From the NCBI GenBank assembly GCA_013368315.1, contig JAACJM010000222.1, forward strand, positions 62,001 through 126,000: a stretch of DNA of 64,000 nucleotides, given 5' to 3'. Position numbers and translations under genes: made by a program. This document shows, piece after piece, positions 12,172 to 23,974 of this stretch; position 1 is the first letter of the stretch; every line of letters starts with the position of its first letter. The notes beneath the pieces are model-generated. The model saw only the letters and a list, made by a program, of their open reading frames with translations, was not told the origin of the DNA and did no database searches. The stretch comes from Tetrapyrgos nigripes. Taxonomy: Eukaryota > Basidiomycota > Agaricomycetes > Agaricales > Campanellaceae.

Positions 12172-13678
12172 ATGGTTCGCAGCAGCGTCAAGTTTTCGCC
12201 TAGCTCCCCTGTTTCTTCCAAAATCTTCATTCCAGGCCATAGGCATAAAATGCCTGTGCGGTCTAATATGCGCAAAGTTGGTCGACCTGGATCGCGGCCT
12301 GACTCTGGAATTGTTGTTGAAGATCTCTGTGCGTCGTCGTGTTTCATTTCTGGCGTAATCCAATCTTATACCTTTTGCAGATAAATCTGCTTCAACGCCA
12401 AAGAGCGGACGCGCTGTTTCCGTAAAGAAGACGCGTATGTCTGCTTTTAGTCTGATTTTGGTTTGTTCTAACCTTTCGTCACAGGAGTTCACTTTGATGT
12501 TCCGGAACGGGGATCGAGCAGCCAAGGTACGTGGCAGTCTTATTCCTTAGACCGTAATCATCTCACGAGTTGATTTTCCAGCTCGCCACTCCGTTAACCC
12601 GGTGGCCCATTTCGCAGACCCTTCATCGCCTCCCGTCTCACGCAAAAGCATATCATACCGATATTCTGAAAATGCCACCAGGAGAAAGCCCAATTCCCGA
12701 CGTGCCACAAGCGAGAAAGTTTACTTGGGATACTACGAGAGGACGAAAACCTCGCAAAAGCCTCGTCCATGGCATGCTTTGCTTCTCGAGGCCTCTGCTC
12801 GTGACTCCGTACCACGCCTCCTCAAAGTAACCACAAACCTTCATGTTACACACCACAACCCCTCTCCATCATTATATCCTTGCGATCCCTACGCAGAACC
12901 CTTTGACTATGTCGACCCAAGTGGCCGAACCTTCAACCTCGATGATCTTGCTCGCGCACTACCTCATCCTCACCGATCGCAACCTTCACCCTCCACTGGC
13001 ATGTATGCAACTCCACAACGACCTTCTCCCCAACTTCACTCCGAACTCGGGATGTACCCGCTTCAATGGTCTCTCCAGCACCCGCCTCATTATGCCACGA
13101 GCTCATTCTCATTCCCTTCTTCTCCTGACTTGGACTTTGGTGTAGGCACCGGCATGATGCAGATGGACTCGGATTTACACGAACTTCTCGACTCCCCCGC
13201 ATCTCCTGGTACACAGACTATTCTTATCAATATCCGTCCTCGACTCGGACGGAAGCAGCCTGAGCTGGGTGAAGTTCAAGTTCAAGTTCTGGATCGGTTA
13301 CTCAGGTCGACGTCGTCTTGGGGCCCTATCGTGGTTTCTAAACGCCAGAGTCCGGATCGACTTTATCCAATGCGAGAAATCACGGTCTTAGACGTGTTAG
13401 AGGGTATATATTGGTTTTTCCATGAACGACTTACGGAGGAAGAGGAGCGCAGCCTGAGTGTCTTGGAGGAGGAAGAACGAAAAAGTTCGAGTGGTCTGAT
13501 GAGGATAGATTTGCTAGCTCTATTCGGATGCACAGAGTTCGGTGGGTTGAGTATTGGGGGTTGTGCAGATATGGGGACAATTCTGGAGCTCAATTTGAGG
13601 CTGAATCCGAGTAGTCTGAGCTTTGGCGGTGGAGGTAGGTTGAACGACAACGATATGGATATGGATCTCGATGATTGA
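12172..13678 (+). CDS. DUF6699-domain protein
   Basis: Four exons are supported: 12172-12328, 12381-12434, 12485-12526 and 12582-13678, all with GT..AG introns of about 50 bp and consistent phase. The N-terminus is basic and serine-rich (about 1-130) and the middle is proline- and histidine-rich and probably disordered. The C-terminal part matches the Agaricomycete DUF6699 domain: a strand-rich ILINIRPRLG segment, then PMREITVLDVLEGIYWFFHE at about residues 280-350 of the spliced product. The tail is aspartate-rich (DNDMDMDLDD). No enzymatic motif is seen. The molecular function of DUF6699 is unknown to me. The 3' end of this gene is copied twice further on, at about 16140 and 18300. Confidence 0.8.
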
Positions 13679-13883
13679 GATTAGCTCGCGAAGTTGCTTT
13701 GATTTTTGACCGTGGCGACGTTTACCCTCATGATGTATGTATATAAGTAATGTGTACGATTAGCCTCTGTACCTACTCTCTGCCGTTGTATTTTTCATTA
13801 TTGTTGTACTATAATATAGCTACTTATGCGTACATTTACATAGTCCTCCAGTTGAACTTCATAATCTATATATCTGTACAATA

Positions 13884-15623
13884 TCACTCCTTCGGCCTAG
13901 TGTTCAAGAGAGCCAACCACTGCCCCATACTCCTTGTAACACCATCAATGCCCACTCTTCTGATAGAAGAACACTTGCTCGCCACACTTGAAATAAAACT
14001 CCTCCTCTCCTCTCCATCCCAATCCGTTCTGCCTATACAAAACTCGGTCGCACATGGAAGGACATTCCCAACCCAAGCATGTATCGGTTCGTTCGTCAAC
14101 TGGGTCACATCCTGAGGTAGAACACGAATCTCCACCCTCTCAACCGTTCTCGATAAAACAAACTCCGAGTCTTCGGACGAAAAGAAGCCAGAAATAGGAC
14201 GAGCATGGTGTTTGCCTCTGCGTCTGCCCCTCGGGCTGGCCCTCGTCAGAATCAAAGAGACATGAAGCTCTTTGATACATCCCGCATGATTCGACAGAGC
14301 ACCCAAGTCATCCTCAACTCTATACGCCGGAAAATGAGTATTCGACGCTCTCCCATAAGCCACCGGACGTGATTCAACGCTTATATCCAACTTCTCCAAG
14401 CCGGGAAGGGAGGCTGGAGAGGAGAATAAGTAGGATAGGAAGTGGATATGAACGCGTAGAGATTTAAGGTTTGGAAGAACTGTGGAGGGGAGAGGAGGTG
14501 TAGAGGGTAGGAAAATGAATAGATGAGAGACCATCGCTATGTCTAGGTATGTGATGGTCGAATGATGAATGAAAAAGCCAGAGATTCCGCGGTCTACTAG
14601 AGCGGTGGGGAAGCCGGTGGGGAAGTCACCGGGGATGGGATAAGCTGGATCAGCCAACTGGGCTAGGGTCGAGGCGTCGCCGTTCACATTCTCATTCGTA
14701 GGTATAGACGTGAACGGAGATGGAGATGGAGATGGGAAATTCGAAAACATGGACTCGGATCCGGACGAGGGTTCAAAAGCTAAGGTTAACTCCTCCAAAT
14801 GAGGAAGGCACAAATCTCTCAGGAGTCCCGGCGTCTGAGGTATATAAACCAAGGACAACCTGCGAATTTTCGACTTATTGCATGAACCGATGAACCATTG
14901 TTGGAAGGAGGAGCCAATAAGCATCCAAGGAGACCAGCAGACCATTTCTTCCAGCGCTGAAAGCGCCCGTTGTGCTGTGATAGAATTCAAGTCGGAAGAC
15001 GAATTGGAAGAGTTCCGGTCCATTTGAATGGGTATGATCAACTGACCAAGGGAGAAGACACGGCAGTGCTTTGACACGATCTCTGCCAGTAAGGTTTCCA
15101 TGGATTCTTTGACGCCCGATGGGTGATTTGATTGACCTGACACCCGGAGCTTCTTCGAGTTGTTGCGAGACGCGTACGGAGTCAAGCAGAGAGTGTGGAT
15201 TGTAGGAAGAAGTGATATGACTGGTAAAAGCTGCTGTATTTCCTCTCTGAAGAATCTTTCAGTGAAGCAGCACCTGAGAGACGAAGGTGGAGAGAGGCGC
15301 CAGTCGAGCAGCTTCACCAGCCCATCACAAGCCGAGAAGGGAATTCCTCTCTCTCCTCCAAACGTCAGTGAACTGTTGCCGACCGGACTACAATTGAAGT
15401 CAATGATATCAAGGAAATGAGACCCGGCGACACTGTTCATTCGTCTATTGGTGAGGGCTAGAGCGATCACGTCGTCAAGTTGTGAGTGCTCTAGGATCTT
15501 GAAAATTACTTCGTTCGGCAAATCCAAGAACTAAGTTGTCATACCAAGATAGAGCCGCGTTGAGAAGTATCATCCAAGGGTAGGGTTTATACGACATACC
15601 TTTTTTCCTAGTGCTGAGCCCAT
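13884..15623 (-). CDS. F-box protein, copy 1
   Basis: Exon 1 is 15600-15623 (MGSALGKK) and exon 2 is 13884-15530, joined in phase 0 across a 69 bp intron. The product is about 556 residues. An F-box lies right at the start of exon 2 (FLDLPNEVIFKILEHSQLDD), the motif that binds Skp1 in SCF ubiquitin ligases. The rest has irregular leucine-rich stretches (for example LTLAFEPSSG, LPNLKSLRVHIHF) that may form a substrate-binding region, as in many Agaricomycete F-box proteins. Copy 2 (18552-20227) is about 80-90 percent identical by eye and shares the same intron position. The intact frame in both argues that both are expressed or recently were. Confidence 0.87.
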
Positions 15624-16139
15624 TTGCGCAATGAAAGAATCAAGTTGTACAGCTTTCCCCAAGCTTCTAAGTGAAGAGCCGCCATCTATTCAAATGACAT
15701 CACAAGTTGACAAACGCTAGGTACCTTCTCATAGCGCCGAAAAACGAATTGGAACCTGGAGAATGAGTGCAGTGGGTGGCAGTGGCAGTGTGGCACTCGT
15801 CTTGAAAACGGAGTCGTTTGGAGAGGAAGATGGAAGGAAGAAGTGAGGATTCAAAAGGCGACGACGTAGAAAACAGTCACAGATATCTAACTGGTTTATT
15901 ACCGTTTTCCTTCTGATCGTTATCTTGTCGTCCTACGACCTCGGATGTTATGCGTAAGTTTGATTGACTGAGGAAGATACTAGTATGGATTCAGGTCAGA
16001 AAATATAAGCTTGAGATATCAACGTATGAACCCGCAACCAAGTCTAGTCGGACTTCATTGCTTTGTTTGAACTGAAAGCTATCCCTATCCTTGGAGCAAG
16101 GTTCTGAGCCTTTCCGTGTTGTAAGCTCCCTCGGAAAGA

Positions 16140-16370
16140 GTGACGGCGATATGGATATCAATCTCCGAAGTGATTGAGATGTGTTCGACAAGTTGCTATG
16201 ATTTTTGACGACGTTTTATCCTCATGTCAGTGTGCATTAAATGCTACTGTCTGTCGCTATATATCTGTACAACTATCACTCCTTCGGCCTAGCATTTAAG
16301 AGAGCCAACCACTACTCCATAATCCTCGTAACATCACTGTCAATGCCCACTCTCCAGAAATCTCATGTGC
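16140..16370 (-). pseudogene. Truncated third copy of the F-box unit
   Basis: 16140-16215 resembles the 3' end and 3' flank of the DUF6699 gene (13640-13720). 16258-16365 resembles the 3' end of the F-box coding region (13880-13990), including the complement of the C-terminal codons. The match stops at about 16365, just before the Hsp31-like gene. This is therefore a leftover of a former F-box copy. It retains only about 35 codons of the protein end. Confidence 0.75.
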
Positions 16371-16469
16371 TTTTCGCAGTTTGACATTGGTTCGACACCT
16401 ACTACTATTCCTACATGATCAGATAACGCTATTACATTTGTTCTTTAGTTCTAGCTCGTAACTGTGACT

Positions 16470-17545
16470 TCAATTGCGGAGAGCCTCCAGGATAGCTTTG
16501 CCAACACCTGCGGCAGATGCAGGGTTTTGGCCCGTAATGAGCTTGCCGTCGACTACGACATATGCCTGTAATCGAGGACCGAGATCAATGATCAACTTGG
16601 ACACCGTCGAATCTCAAGATAGCGATGACTTACCTCAAAAGGTTCTGCAGCCTTTTCGTAAGCTCCTAGAGCCCTGATCTTAGTTTCAACTAGGAACGGG
16701 ATGTTCTGGAAGAGTATGTACACAGTCAGGCAGATACTTGTTGCATACATGAAGCTTGTCAAAGATTCACTTACAGGAACTATATCCAATATCTCATCCT
16801 CACGGTTAGATATTCCGGTAGCTCTCTTTCCAGCGAATATAGATTTCCCGTCTTTATCGACCACGTTGACGAGTGCTCTGCATGATGACATTAAAATGCT
16901 AAGTGCGATACAAGACAGCCAGGACTCACCCTGGGCCATGACACACAGCAGATGTGATCTTTCCTGCCTGCCAGAACTGTGATTGAAAAATCATTTTGTG
17001 AGGGCTTTCGAGTCAAATGCACCATGATCCATCACAGTAAGTCCTTACCTCCGTAGCAAGTTTGATATTGACAGGATCCGTAGGTAAATCAATAACAGGT
17101 CCTTGTCCCCCGACGTAGAAAATTGCGTCGTATTCCTCGACTTTGACATCTGAAAGTTTCTTGGCATTGGACAGTTTGGATTTGACGGTTTCATCGTTGA
17201 GGAATTGAACGGATTCCTTGTCCTCGGCGAACGCCTGGTGGTTAAGTAAGGCATTTGATTCATTTGTTATTCTACGGATGCCATATCACTTCGTGGAGCT
17301 GGACTCACCTTCACACTGGAAGGGTCTAGAGGAGGGTTAGCACCTTTGGGAGAAGCGAAGTCGATGCTGGCGACATCCTTCAGAACGTAGTAAGGATGTG
17401 CTGCTTCTGGAAGGTACCAGCCCTAAAAACAAAAGTAGCAGGATTAGTACCTACCATGACCTGGTGTGATGTACTAGCCACGCACTGTAGGACCGCCCTT
17501 GATGTTTGTATCTGCAGAGGTGAACACAAAGAGAACAGAAGGCAT
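16470..17545 (-). CDS. DJ-1/PfpI family protein, Hsp31-like glyoxalase
   Basis: Seven exons are joined by GT..AG introns, all in phase, giving about 230 residues. Exon 1 reads MPSVLFVFTSAD..GGPT and splices to GWYLPEAAHPYYVL, which holds the conserved Glu of the Hsp31 triad (TGWYLPE). The nucleophile elbow is AVCHGPG (about 16950), with Cys and the next His as in glutathione-independent glyoxalase III / Hsp31. Other family blocks are YDAIFYVGGQGP, GKRATGIS and the C-terminal TGQNPASAAGVGKAILE. In yeast and other fungi such proteins act in the cytosol, detoxify methylglyoxal and protect in stress. The gene is single-copy here although the F-box DNA on both sides is duplicated. Confidence 0.9.
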
Positions 17546-18300
17546 CGGGTGAGTAGGAAGAGCGCTCGACTTCAGGAAGAGAAATGCTGAGTGAGATAGA
17601 ATGCTTCAGCTTTTATAACTGATCTCCATTACTTGTTCAGAGGTTGGTGCATGTGCATATACACGCTATCAACACGCTTGGAGAATCAGATACCAACGGC
17701 GTTGAGGCCTGTTCGGTAACTTTCCGATCCGGATACATACGAGCAATACAAAGGGAGAATCTTGGTCCTTGGCCGTTTGTCTTGGAAGCTGGAGGAGTGT
17801 TTGCGAGATATGGGAGCAGTATCCAGTGAAAAAAGAAGATCGACAAGAGACCTCAAGAGACGCAGGCGAAGAGATGGACGGCGCCTTGTCACCGTCCTGC
17901 TTCGTCCTGCAGACCGACCAATGACCAATTGTGATTACGCCAGGAAATTCAGCTTCGAGCAAACTTTAGAAAGCTCAAGGAAAAAGGGGGAAGCGATGAA
18001 GAAAACTTTCGTTCCATCGGGACGCTTCCCGGCGTATCAGCTCTTGGTGACAGTCCGGGTAATAGACTTCTCCTCCTCCATAGTAAGTGGGATACTAGGC
18101 AGCAAAATGTTGGGACCGGAAGATAACCGAGACTCCGGAAGGAGGAACTCCGAGATAGGCGCCAACTATCTTCTGAAAAAAAAGTCGGAAAAAATCATGA
18201 TTCATTTCTCTTGTAAGCGATAAAGAAATTTAATAAGCGCTCGTAATGACACTTTTAAGAGTTTTAGGGTCCGAGTTTTTGCGTATGTTGTAAGCTTCAT
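17546..18300. other. Intergenic, Hsp31-like promoter side
   Basis: This is upstream of the Hsp31-like start. A 153-codon open frame (17762-18223, plus) is arginine-rich, lacks any family resemblance and runs through purine-rich DNA, so I do not call it a gene. Confidence 0.45.
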
Positions 18301-18551
18301 CGGAGTGAACGACGGTGATATAGATATCATTCTCAGTGATTGAGATGTGCTCGAGAACTTGCTATGATTTTTGCAATTGATGACGTTAAGTTATGCTCAT
18401 GATGTGTGTACACTGAATGTATACGATTAGTCCTGTACCTACTGTCGCTGTATTTTTCGTTACTGTTGCACTATACTACTTATGCGTACGATTATTTAGT
18501 CCCCTAGTCGCACTTGACAATGTCTATATCTGTACAATATCACACCTCCGG

Positions 18552-20227
18552 TCAAGTCTTCAAAAGAGCCATCCACCGTCCAATACTCTTCGTCACACCA
18601 TCAATGCCTACTCTCCCGATAGAAGGACACTTCTTCTTCACGTTCAAAATAAAACTTCTCTTCTCCTCTACATTCCAATCCGTCCTTCCTATACAAAACT
18701 TCGTCGCACATGGAAGCACATTCCCTACCCAACTATGCAACGGTTCATTTGCCAGCTGAGAAACATCCTGAGGTAAAACTCGAATCTCCACCCTCTCAAC
18801 CGTCCTTGATAAAACAAACTCCGAGCTTTCGGATGATGAAAAGAACCCGGATACAGGGCAAGCATAACCCCTCCCTCTCGGAGCCTGACTGTCTCTTGTC
18901 ATAATCAAAGAAATCTTCAGCTCTTTGATAGACCCCGCATGGTTCGACAGAGCATCCAAATCATCCTCTACACCATCCACCCGACTCCAATAATTATTAA
19001 CGGGACGTTCATCGATGCTTATATCCAATTTCTCCAAACTGGGAAGAGAGGCCGGAGAGAAGAATAGGTAGGATAGGAAGTAGATATGAACGTGTAAAGA
19101 TTTAAGGTTTGGGAGAACTGTGGAGGGAAGAGGAGGTGTGGAGGGTAGGAAAATGAATAGATGCGAGACCGTTGCTATGTCTAGGTAGGTGATGGTCGAA
19201 TGATGAATGAAGAAGCCAGAGATCCCGCGGTCTACTAGGGCGGTGGGGACGGTGGGGATGGGATAAGCTGGATCAGTCAACTGATCTAGGGTCGAGGCGT
19301 CGCCGTTCACATTCGCATTCGCAGGTCCAGATGTGGACGTGGACGTGGACGGAGATGGAGATGGAGAATTCGAACACGTGGACTCGAATCCGGCCGGGGG
19401 TTCAAAAGCTAAAGTCAACTCCTCCAAATGAGGAAGACACAAATCTCTCAGGAGTCCCGGCGTCTGAGTGACATAAACCAAGGATAATCTCCGAATTTTC
19501 GACCTTTTGCATGAATCGATGAACCATTGTTGGAAGGAGGAGCCAATAAGCATCCAAGGAGACCAGCAAACCATTTCTTCCAGCGTAGAAAGCGCCCGTT
19601 GTGCCGTGATAGAATTGGAAGACGAATTGGAAGAGTTCCGGTCCATTTGAATGGGCATGATGAGCTGGCCAAGGGAGAAGACACGGCAGTGCTTTGACAC
19701 GATCTCTGCCAATAAGGTTTCCATGGGTTCTTTGACGCCCAATGGGTGATTTGGTGGACCTGACACCCGCATCTTCGAGTCGTTGCAAGACGCGTACGGA
19801 GTCAAGCAGAGAGTGTGGATTGTAGGAAGAAGTGATATGACTGGTAAAAGCTGCTGTATTTCCTCTCTGAAGAATTTTTCAGTGAAGCAGCACCTGAGAG
19901 ACGAAGGTGGAGAGAGGCGCCAGTCGAGCAGCTTCGCCAGCCCATGACAAGCCGAGAAGGGAACTCCTTCTCCTCCAAACGTCTGGGAACGGTTGTCGGC
20001 GGGACTAAAGCCAACGTAATCGAGGAAGTGGGACCCGGCGACGCTGTTCATCCGTCTGTTGGTGATAGCTATAGCAATCACATCGTCAAGTTGTGAGTGC
20101 TCTAGGATCTTGAAAATTAATTCGTTTGGGAGATCAAGAAACTGAGACGTAGTGCCAAAGAGATTGAGCAGGATTATTTTGGGATGAGGGTTTAGAGACA
20201 TACCTTTGCTCCTACTTCCGAGTCCAT
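18552..20227 (-). CDS. F-box protein, copy 2
   Basis: Exon 1 is 20204-20227 (MDSEVGAK) and exon 2 is 18552-20141, about 537 residues in all. A longer unspliced reading from about 20297 is open but loses the intron shared with copy 1, so the spliced start is preferred. The F-box FLDLPNELIFKILEHSQLDD lies at residues 9-28. The rest parallels copy 1 with small in-frame deletions, for example in the serine/proline run near 19340 and in the loop near 18990. The likely role is substrate adaptor of an SCF ubiquitin ligase; the substrate is unknown. It ends, like copy 1, just past DNA derived from the DUF6699 3' region. Confidence 0.87.
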
Positions 20228-20533
20228 TTGCGCAGGAAAGAGTCACGAGAAGCTTAGAGAAGTAATACAAGAGCTGTAGCCTGTCACAATGACACAATCA
20301 ACTCTTGTGTGATGAGCACTGGCGGTCTATTCAAAGACAGAGATTGACAAGTAAAATGATTACTGCATACTTTCTGATAACGAAAGTCCGAAACCGAATG
20401 GCACCTCAAGAGTCGAGCGATTAGTGCTACTCATGTAAGAAAAGTTGGTTAACTGAGGCATGAGGATTCGGAAGGCGAAGACGTTGAAAGCAAATGGTCA
20501 CAAATACCACCTGTTTTTCTTCTGACCGTCATT

Positions 20534-20686
20534 CCCAGTCAAAAACGACGCCGACGAATTCCGACGAATTCCGACATACATGTAGTGTCATTTTCCGACA
20601 ATTTTCTGACTATTTCCGACTATTTCCGACTAAAATGTCACAAAATGACACTATGTCGGAATTCGTCGGCGTCGTTTTTGACTGGG
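20534..20686. mobile_element. Short TIR element (MITE), CCCAGTC ends, 153 bp
   Basis: The ends CCCAGTCAAAAACGACGCCG and its reverse complement form about 30 bp inverted repeats. The flanks CGTCATT and CGTCCTT look like a 7 bp target-site duplication with one mismatch. The paralogous DNA upstream of F-box copy 1 (about 15905-15945) lacks the element, so the insertion came after the F-box duplication. It is non-coding. Confidence 0.78.
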
Positions 20687-21600
20687 CGTCCTTACTTATG
20701 TATGTCCTACCACGATACGAGTATGGACTCAAGTCGAAGACGATGGGCTTCAGGTACCAACCCAACCAATTCTACTCTCGTCTGACTTCGCTGCTTTGTT
20801 TAAGCTTGAAGCTGTCTCTTCATCCTCGAACGGAGCGTGACTCTATCACGGCACAGGTCCTTAGTTCGCAGCTTTCATGTTACCAAGAACTCACGGGCTC
20901 TCAGGCCGATACTTTCAAGTGTTCTGAAATACAGGCCTTTGCTGGCGTAGCTGTGCCGAGTGTCATTGCAAGGCGCAAGCAGCACGAGAGTATGACAGCT
21001 AGACAGCCGTCCATACGTTGCATGAAACCTGCGTGGTATTAGCGTTGGAGTTGGAGTGGGTGATGTGTGGTGCGTATCTTGTATTCGGTCTTCCGGAAGT
21101 CATTGATCGAGGTAATCTCCCAGATATTACATTCGAAATGGACTGGCATGGTGTCTCCTCACCTATGTACCGCTTTTGTTGGGGTCGTTCTCCATGTACT
21201 GAAGGACGTCATTATGTCTTCTCCACTTTCCTTCCACCTGCAAATGTACATATGTCATACGTCTATGCAATTTGATTGATAATCTCACACCTTTATGTTC
21301 TAGACACATTGACGACCACCACGTTCAGTCCGACTCGTCAACTCGATCCGGATGGAATTTAACATTTGCAGCCTCTGCACCTTGTTTCGCCGCCTCCCGG
21401 GCTTCGTGGATCTTGGTCTTGTGCCTTCCGCCAGGCTGGTACACGTTTATGTGTCTTCGTCGCACTCAATGTGACCGCTGCGCAACCTTGCAGTATAAAT
21501 AGTCTGTCCTCATCCTCTACGTCACCCTTTCAGTCTCCCCATCCGCGGTTTCTCCAGTTTTGGCTTTAAGTCCTCCATCTGCCGCTTCTATTTCGCGTTG
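20687..21600. other. Duplicated upstream DNA and intergenic spacer
   Basis: 20750-20850 resembles 16030-16120 (shared TCGTCTGACTTCGCTGCTTT-like stretch), so it is the outer end of the F-box duplication unit. From about 20900 to 21600 there is no recognisable gene. The last part is the probable 5' region of the gene starting at 21601. Confidence 0.5.
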
Positions 21601-23748
21601 ATGCCCTCTTCTATGGCTGAAGGCGACCGGCCCAGCAGTGACCTTCCAAATCCCGACTCGTCTTTCTCGTTTTCCCACCCTGTGGAAACGAGTACCGTCA
21701 GGTATGATAGAGGAGACAGTTACACCACCCATCGCACTCACAGCACTGGTTCGTGGGTCGCCTCTCCCAGCTTGAGCGTACCTGCCCAAGAACAACTGTC
21801 TGCGCCCTCACCGGCCACTGTACGACCTAGTTCTGGCATTTTGGGGCTTCATACCACCAATCCCGACCCAGACTTGGAAGCTGAATATATGAACGTTCCT
21901 CGTCATGTCTCAGGGATCGCATCTGGGTACCGCAACGCGAAAATAGACGGAACGCCGGATTTGCAGGGGCCGAAGAAGAAGGGTTTTATTGGAGGTTTTG
22001 TTAGAGGGTTGAGGAGAATCCCAAAGGCTGTCATAGGAGGGCCTCCAACCGGACCAACGAACTTTGCTTCCCGCAGGCGACCTTCCGTTGGGACGGATAC
22101 CTTCGGGTCCTTACCGCGTTATGCCTCCAGTCCACCAACACCAGTCGCCGCCTCTCATCCGAGGGCTGGACGTCTAGAGCAGTTACATGAGACCCCTGCT
22201 GCGGCTGCTGAATCAAATCGGATTCTACCACCCTCTTTGATGCCAGGTGCAGGAGTTCATCGTCACCGAAGTACAAAACGACGACCTGCGAATCACAATA
22301 TATACGTCACACCTCCACAACATTCTACGTCTCCTACACCACATTTTCCTCAGCCAGACCTATCTGGTAGCATTTCTATTCCTCAACAACAACCGGTCGG
22401 TGATGGTGCAGAGGTTCTTCCTTCTACATCACCTCATCTTACTCATATCGAGGTCGACGACTCCCAGCCTCACATAAGCGCTGAACTCTCTTCACGCTCG
22501 CGTCCTTCTGCTGCTCAGGTACCTCTACCAGACGTTTCTACAGGCCTAGGGGCATCTTTAGCAGTAAACCCTCAGCCAACTCCAGATTACCGACGCATGT
22601 CCATGATAGGCGTCACCAGTCCAGCCTCGACGATAAGCTACGACCCTTCTTTCACTACAGAGCTCAATGGACCTCTCCGCTTCCTGTCTGCCCTCTCGGC
22701 CTTACCATGGGTCGCCTCAGGCAGGATTACCGCCGACTACCAACCTGGTCTGAGCCGTGGTGGTTGGGGATGGAAAAGGATTGCAGTCAGTATCGATAAG
22801 GACGGGGCTGCGGTATTACCTGACCATCATCGACACGGGGAACGAAGACGAGGGAAGGTCCCAGACGGTATCATATACACCCCTGTCCCAAAACCCATGA
22901 TGTCATGGTACACGGGAATTCCTTCCAACAAAGCTGCGGCTGGGAAAGCAAACGTTTCTCGTTGGCTTCACAGTGTCCAGCGGGATACGATCGACCTTTT
23001 GAGCTCTGGTGGGAGCGGTAGCGCAGCGAGGTCGTCGGTGATGACAGGCCGGTCAAGGTCCATTCCTCAGACGCCTACACGTGAAAGGAAACGACGGTCT
23101 TATGGCCCGGGACAGAAGCTTTATTTCGCGCCTAATCAATTTTCTTTCTTGAACACGGATCCAAAGACGGCGGCTAGAGTTGCCAGGCGAGCACAACGGG
23201 ATAGTGGGACGACTAGGACGACGAGAAGTGAGAGGCCGACTCGACATTCCACTCGTACTACTCACCGACATCGGGAGCGTGAGCGTCTCACATCTCCTTC
23301 ACGAGCTACTGGTGGCATGCCAGGTATGACGCCTATGTATCCTCATGGGTACGTCCCAGCAGCGTCATACCAGCCTAATATGCCTTCCATGTCGATGTCG
23401 TCTCCGCTTACGCAACCCGCTGCACCCGTCTATGTACTCCAGACACAATCCACGGCGCCTCTGGGTCACGCTGCCAACCCAGGAAATATATTGGAGCAGC
23501 AAATGAACGCTATGAACCACAGTCCGTCTTCCGTAGGCGCCGTTCCTCTGTTATCGCCAGTCTATATGCAGGTTGTGTCAGGGCCACCTCCTGCTGTACC
23601 AGGTGATGCTAGTCCGCCTGGATTCGCAGGTCGAGGTGCTGGGGGAGGGTACAGCCATATGCCCGGACAATACCCGCGATACCCTACCCCCGCTGACTAC
23701 CCTGGACCTACTCATCATGGTGATACAGATCATACAACAGCGGTGTAG
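21601..23748 (+). CDS. Large disordered protein of unknown function
   Basis: A single exon of 715 codons from ATG 21601. I do not recognise the function. The first 110 residues are Ser/Pro-rich. A basic block (GPKKKGFIGGFVRGLRRIPKA, about residues 122-142) could bind membrane or nucleic acid. 150-345 is Pro/Ser/His-rich. A more ordered part at about 345-530 includes RFLSALSALPWVASGRIT, WGWKRIAVSIDK and KPMMSWYTGIP. Then come a basic RERKRRSYGPGQK stretch and an Arg/Thr-rich repeat (about 535-560). The tail is rich in Pro, Gly, Met and Tyr. No signal peptide or membrane span is seen. Long unspliced frames are unusual here but the codon use looks coding. Confidence 0.75.
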   Translation: MPSSMAEGDRPSSDLPNPDSSFSFSHPVETSTVRYDRGDSYTTHRTHSTGSWVASPSLSVPAQEQLSAPSPATVRPSSGILGLHTTNPDPDLEAEYMNVPRHVSGIASGYRNAKIDGTPDLQGPKKKGFIGGFVRGLRRIPKAVIGGPPTGPTNFASRRRPSVGTDTFGSLPRYASSPPTPVAASHPRAGRLEQLHETPAAAAESNRILPPSLMPGAGVHRHRSTKRRPANHNIYVTPPQHSTSPTPHFPQPDLSGSISIPQQQPVGDGAEVLPSTSPHLTHIEVDDSQPHISAELSSRSRPSAAQVPLPDVSTGLGASLAVNPQPTPDYRRMSMIGVTSPASTISYDPSFTTELNGPLRFLSALSALPWVASGRITADYQPGLSRGGWGWKRIAVSIDKDGAAVLPDHHRHGERRRGKVPDGIIYTPVPKPMMSWYTGIPSNKAAAGKANVSRWLHSVQRDTIDLLSSGGSGSAARSSVMTGRSRSIPQTPTRERKRRSYGPGQKLYFAPNQFSFLNTDPKTAARVARRAQRDSGTTRTTRSERPTRHSTRTTHRHRERERLTSPSRATGGMPGMTPMYPHGYVPAASYQPNMPSMSMSSPLTQPAAPVYVLQTQSTAPLGHAANPGNILEQQMNAMNHSPSSVGAVPLLSPVYMQVVSGPPPAVPGDASPPGFAGRGAGGGYSHMPGQYPRYPTPADYPGPTHHGDTDHTTAV

Positions 23749-23974
23749 GTCGGTACCTGATTTCCGATGTCGAATGATGATCTTTTCGTGTATTGTTCTG
23801 TACTCCACCCTCTCTGATCGGACTATCTCATGTATATTATAACTTTATGCCTTGTGTATGCCTCGATTTGTATTACTTGCAAAGTGCCCGCGTTCTGAAG
23901 TAATACATAGTATTTCTTATCTACCTATCCACCCCTTTTCCCAACTTTCGCATCAAGCTGAAAGTACGTTTGAT

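Noticed and set aside
17762..18223. 153-codon open frame, plus strand
   Set aside because: Arginine-rich, no family resemblance, lies in the upstream region of the Hsp31-like gene; probably a chance frame in purine-rich DNA.
20204..20297. Longer unspliced start for F-box copy 2
   Set aside because: It reads through an intron that is conserved in position with copy 1; the spliced ATG at 20227 gives matching exons in both.
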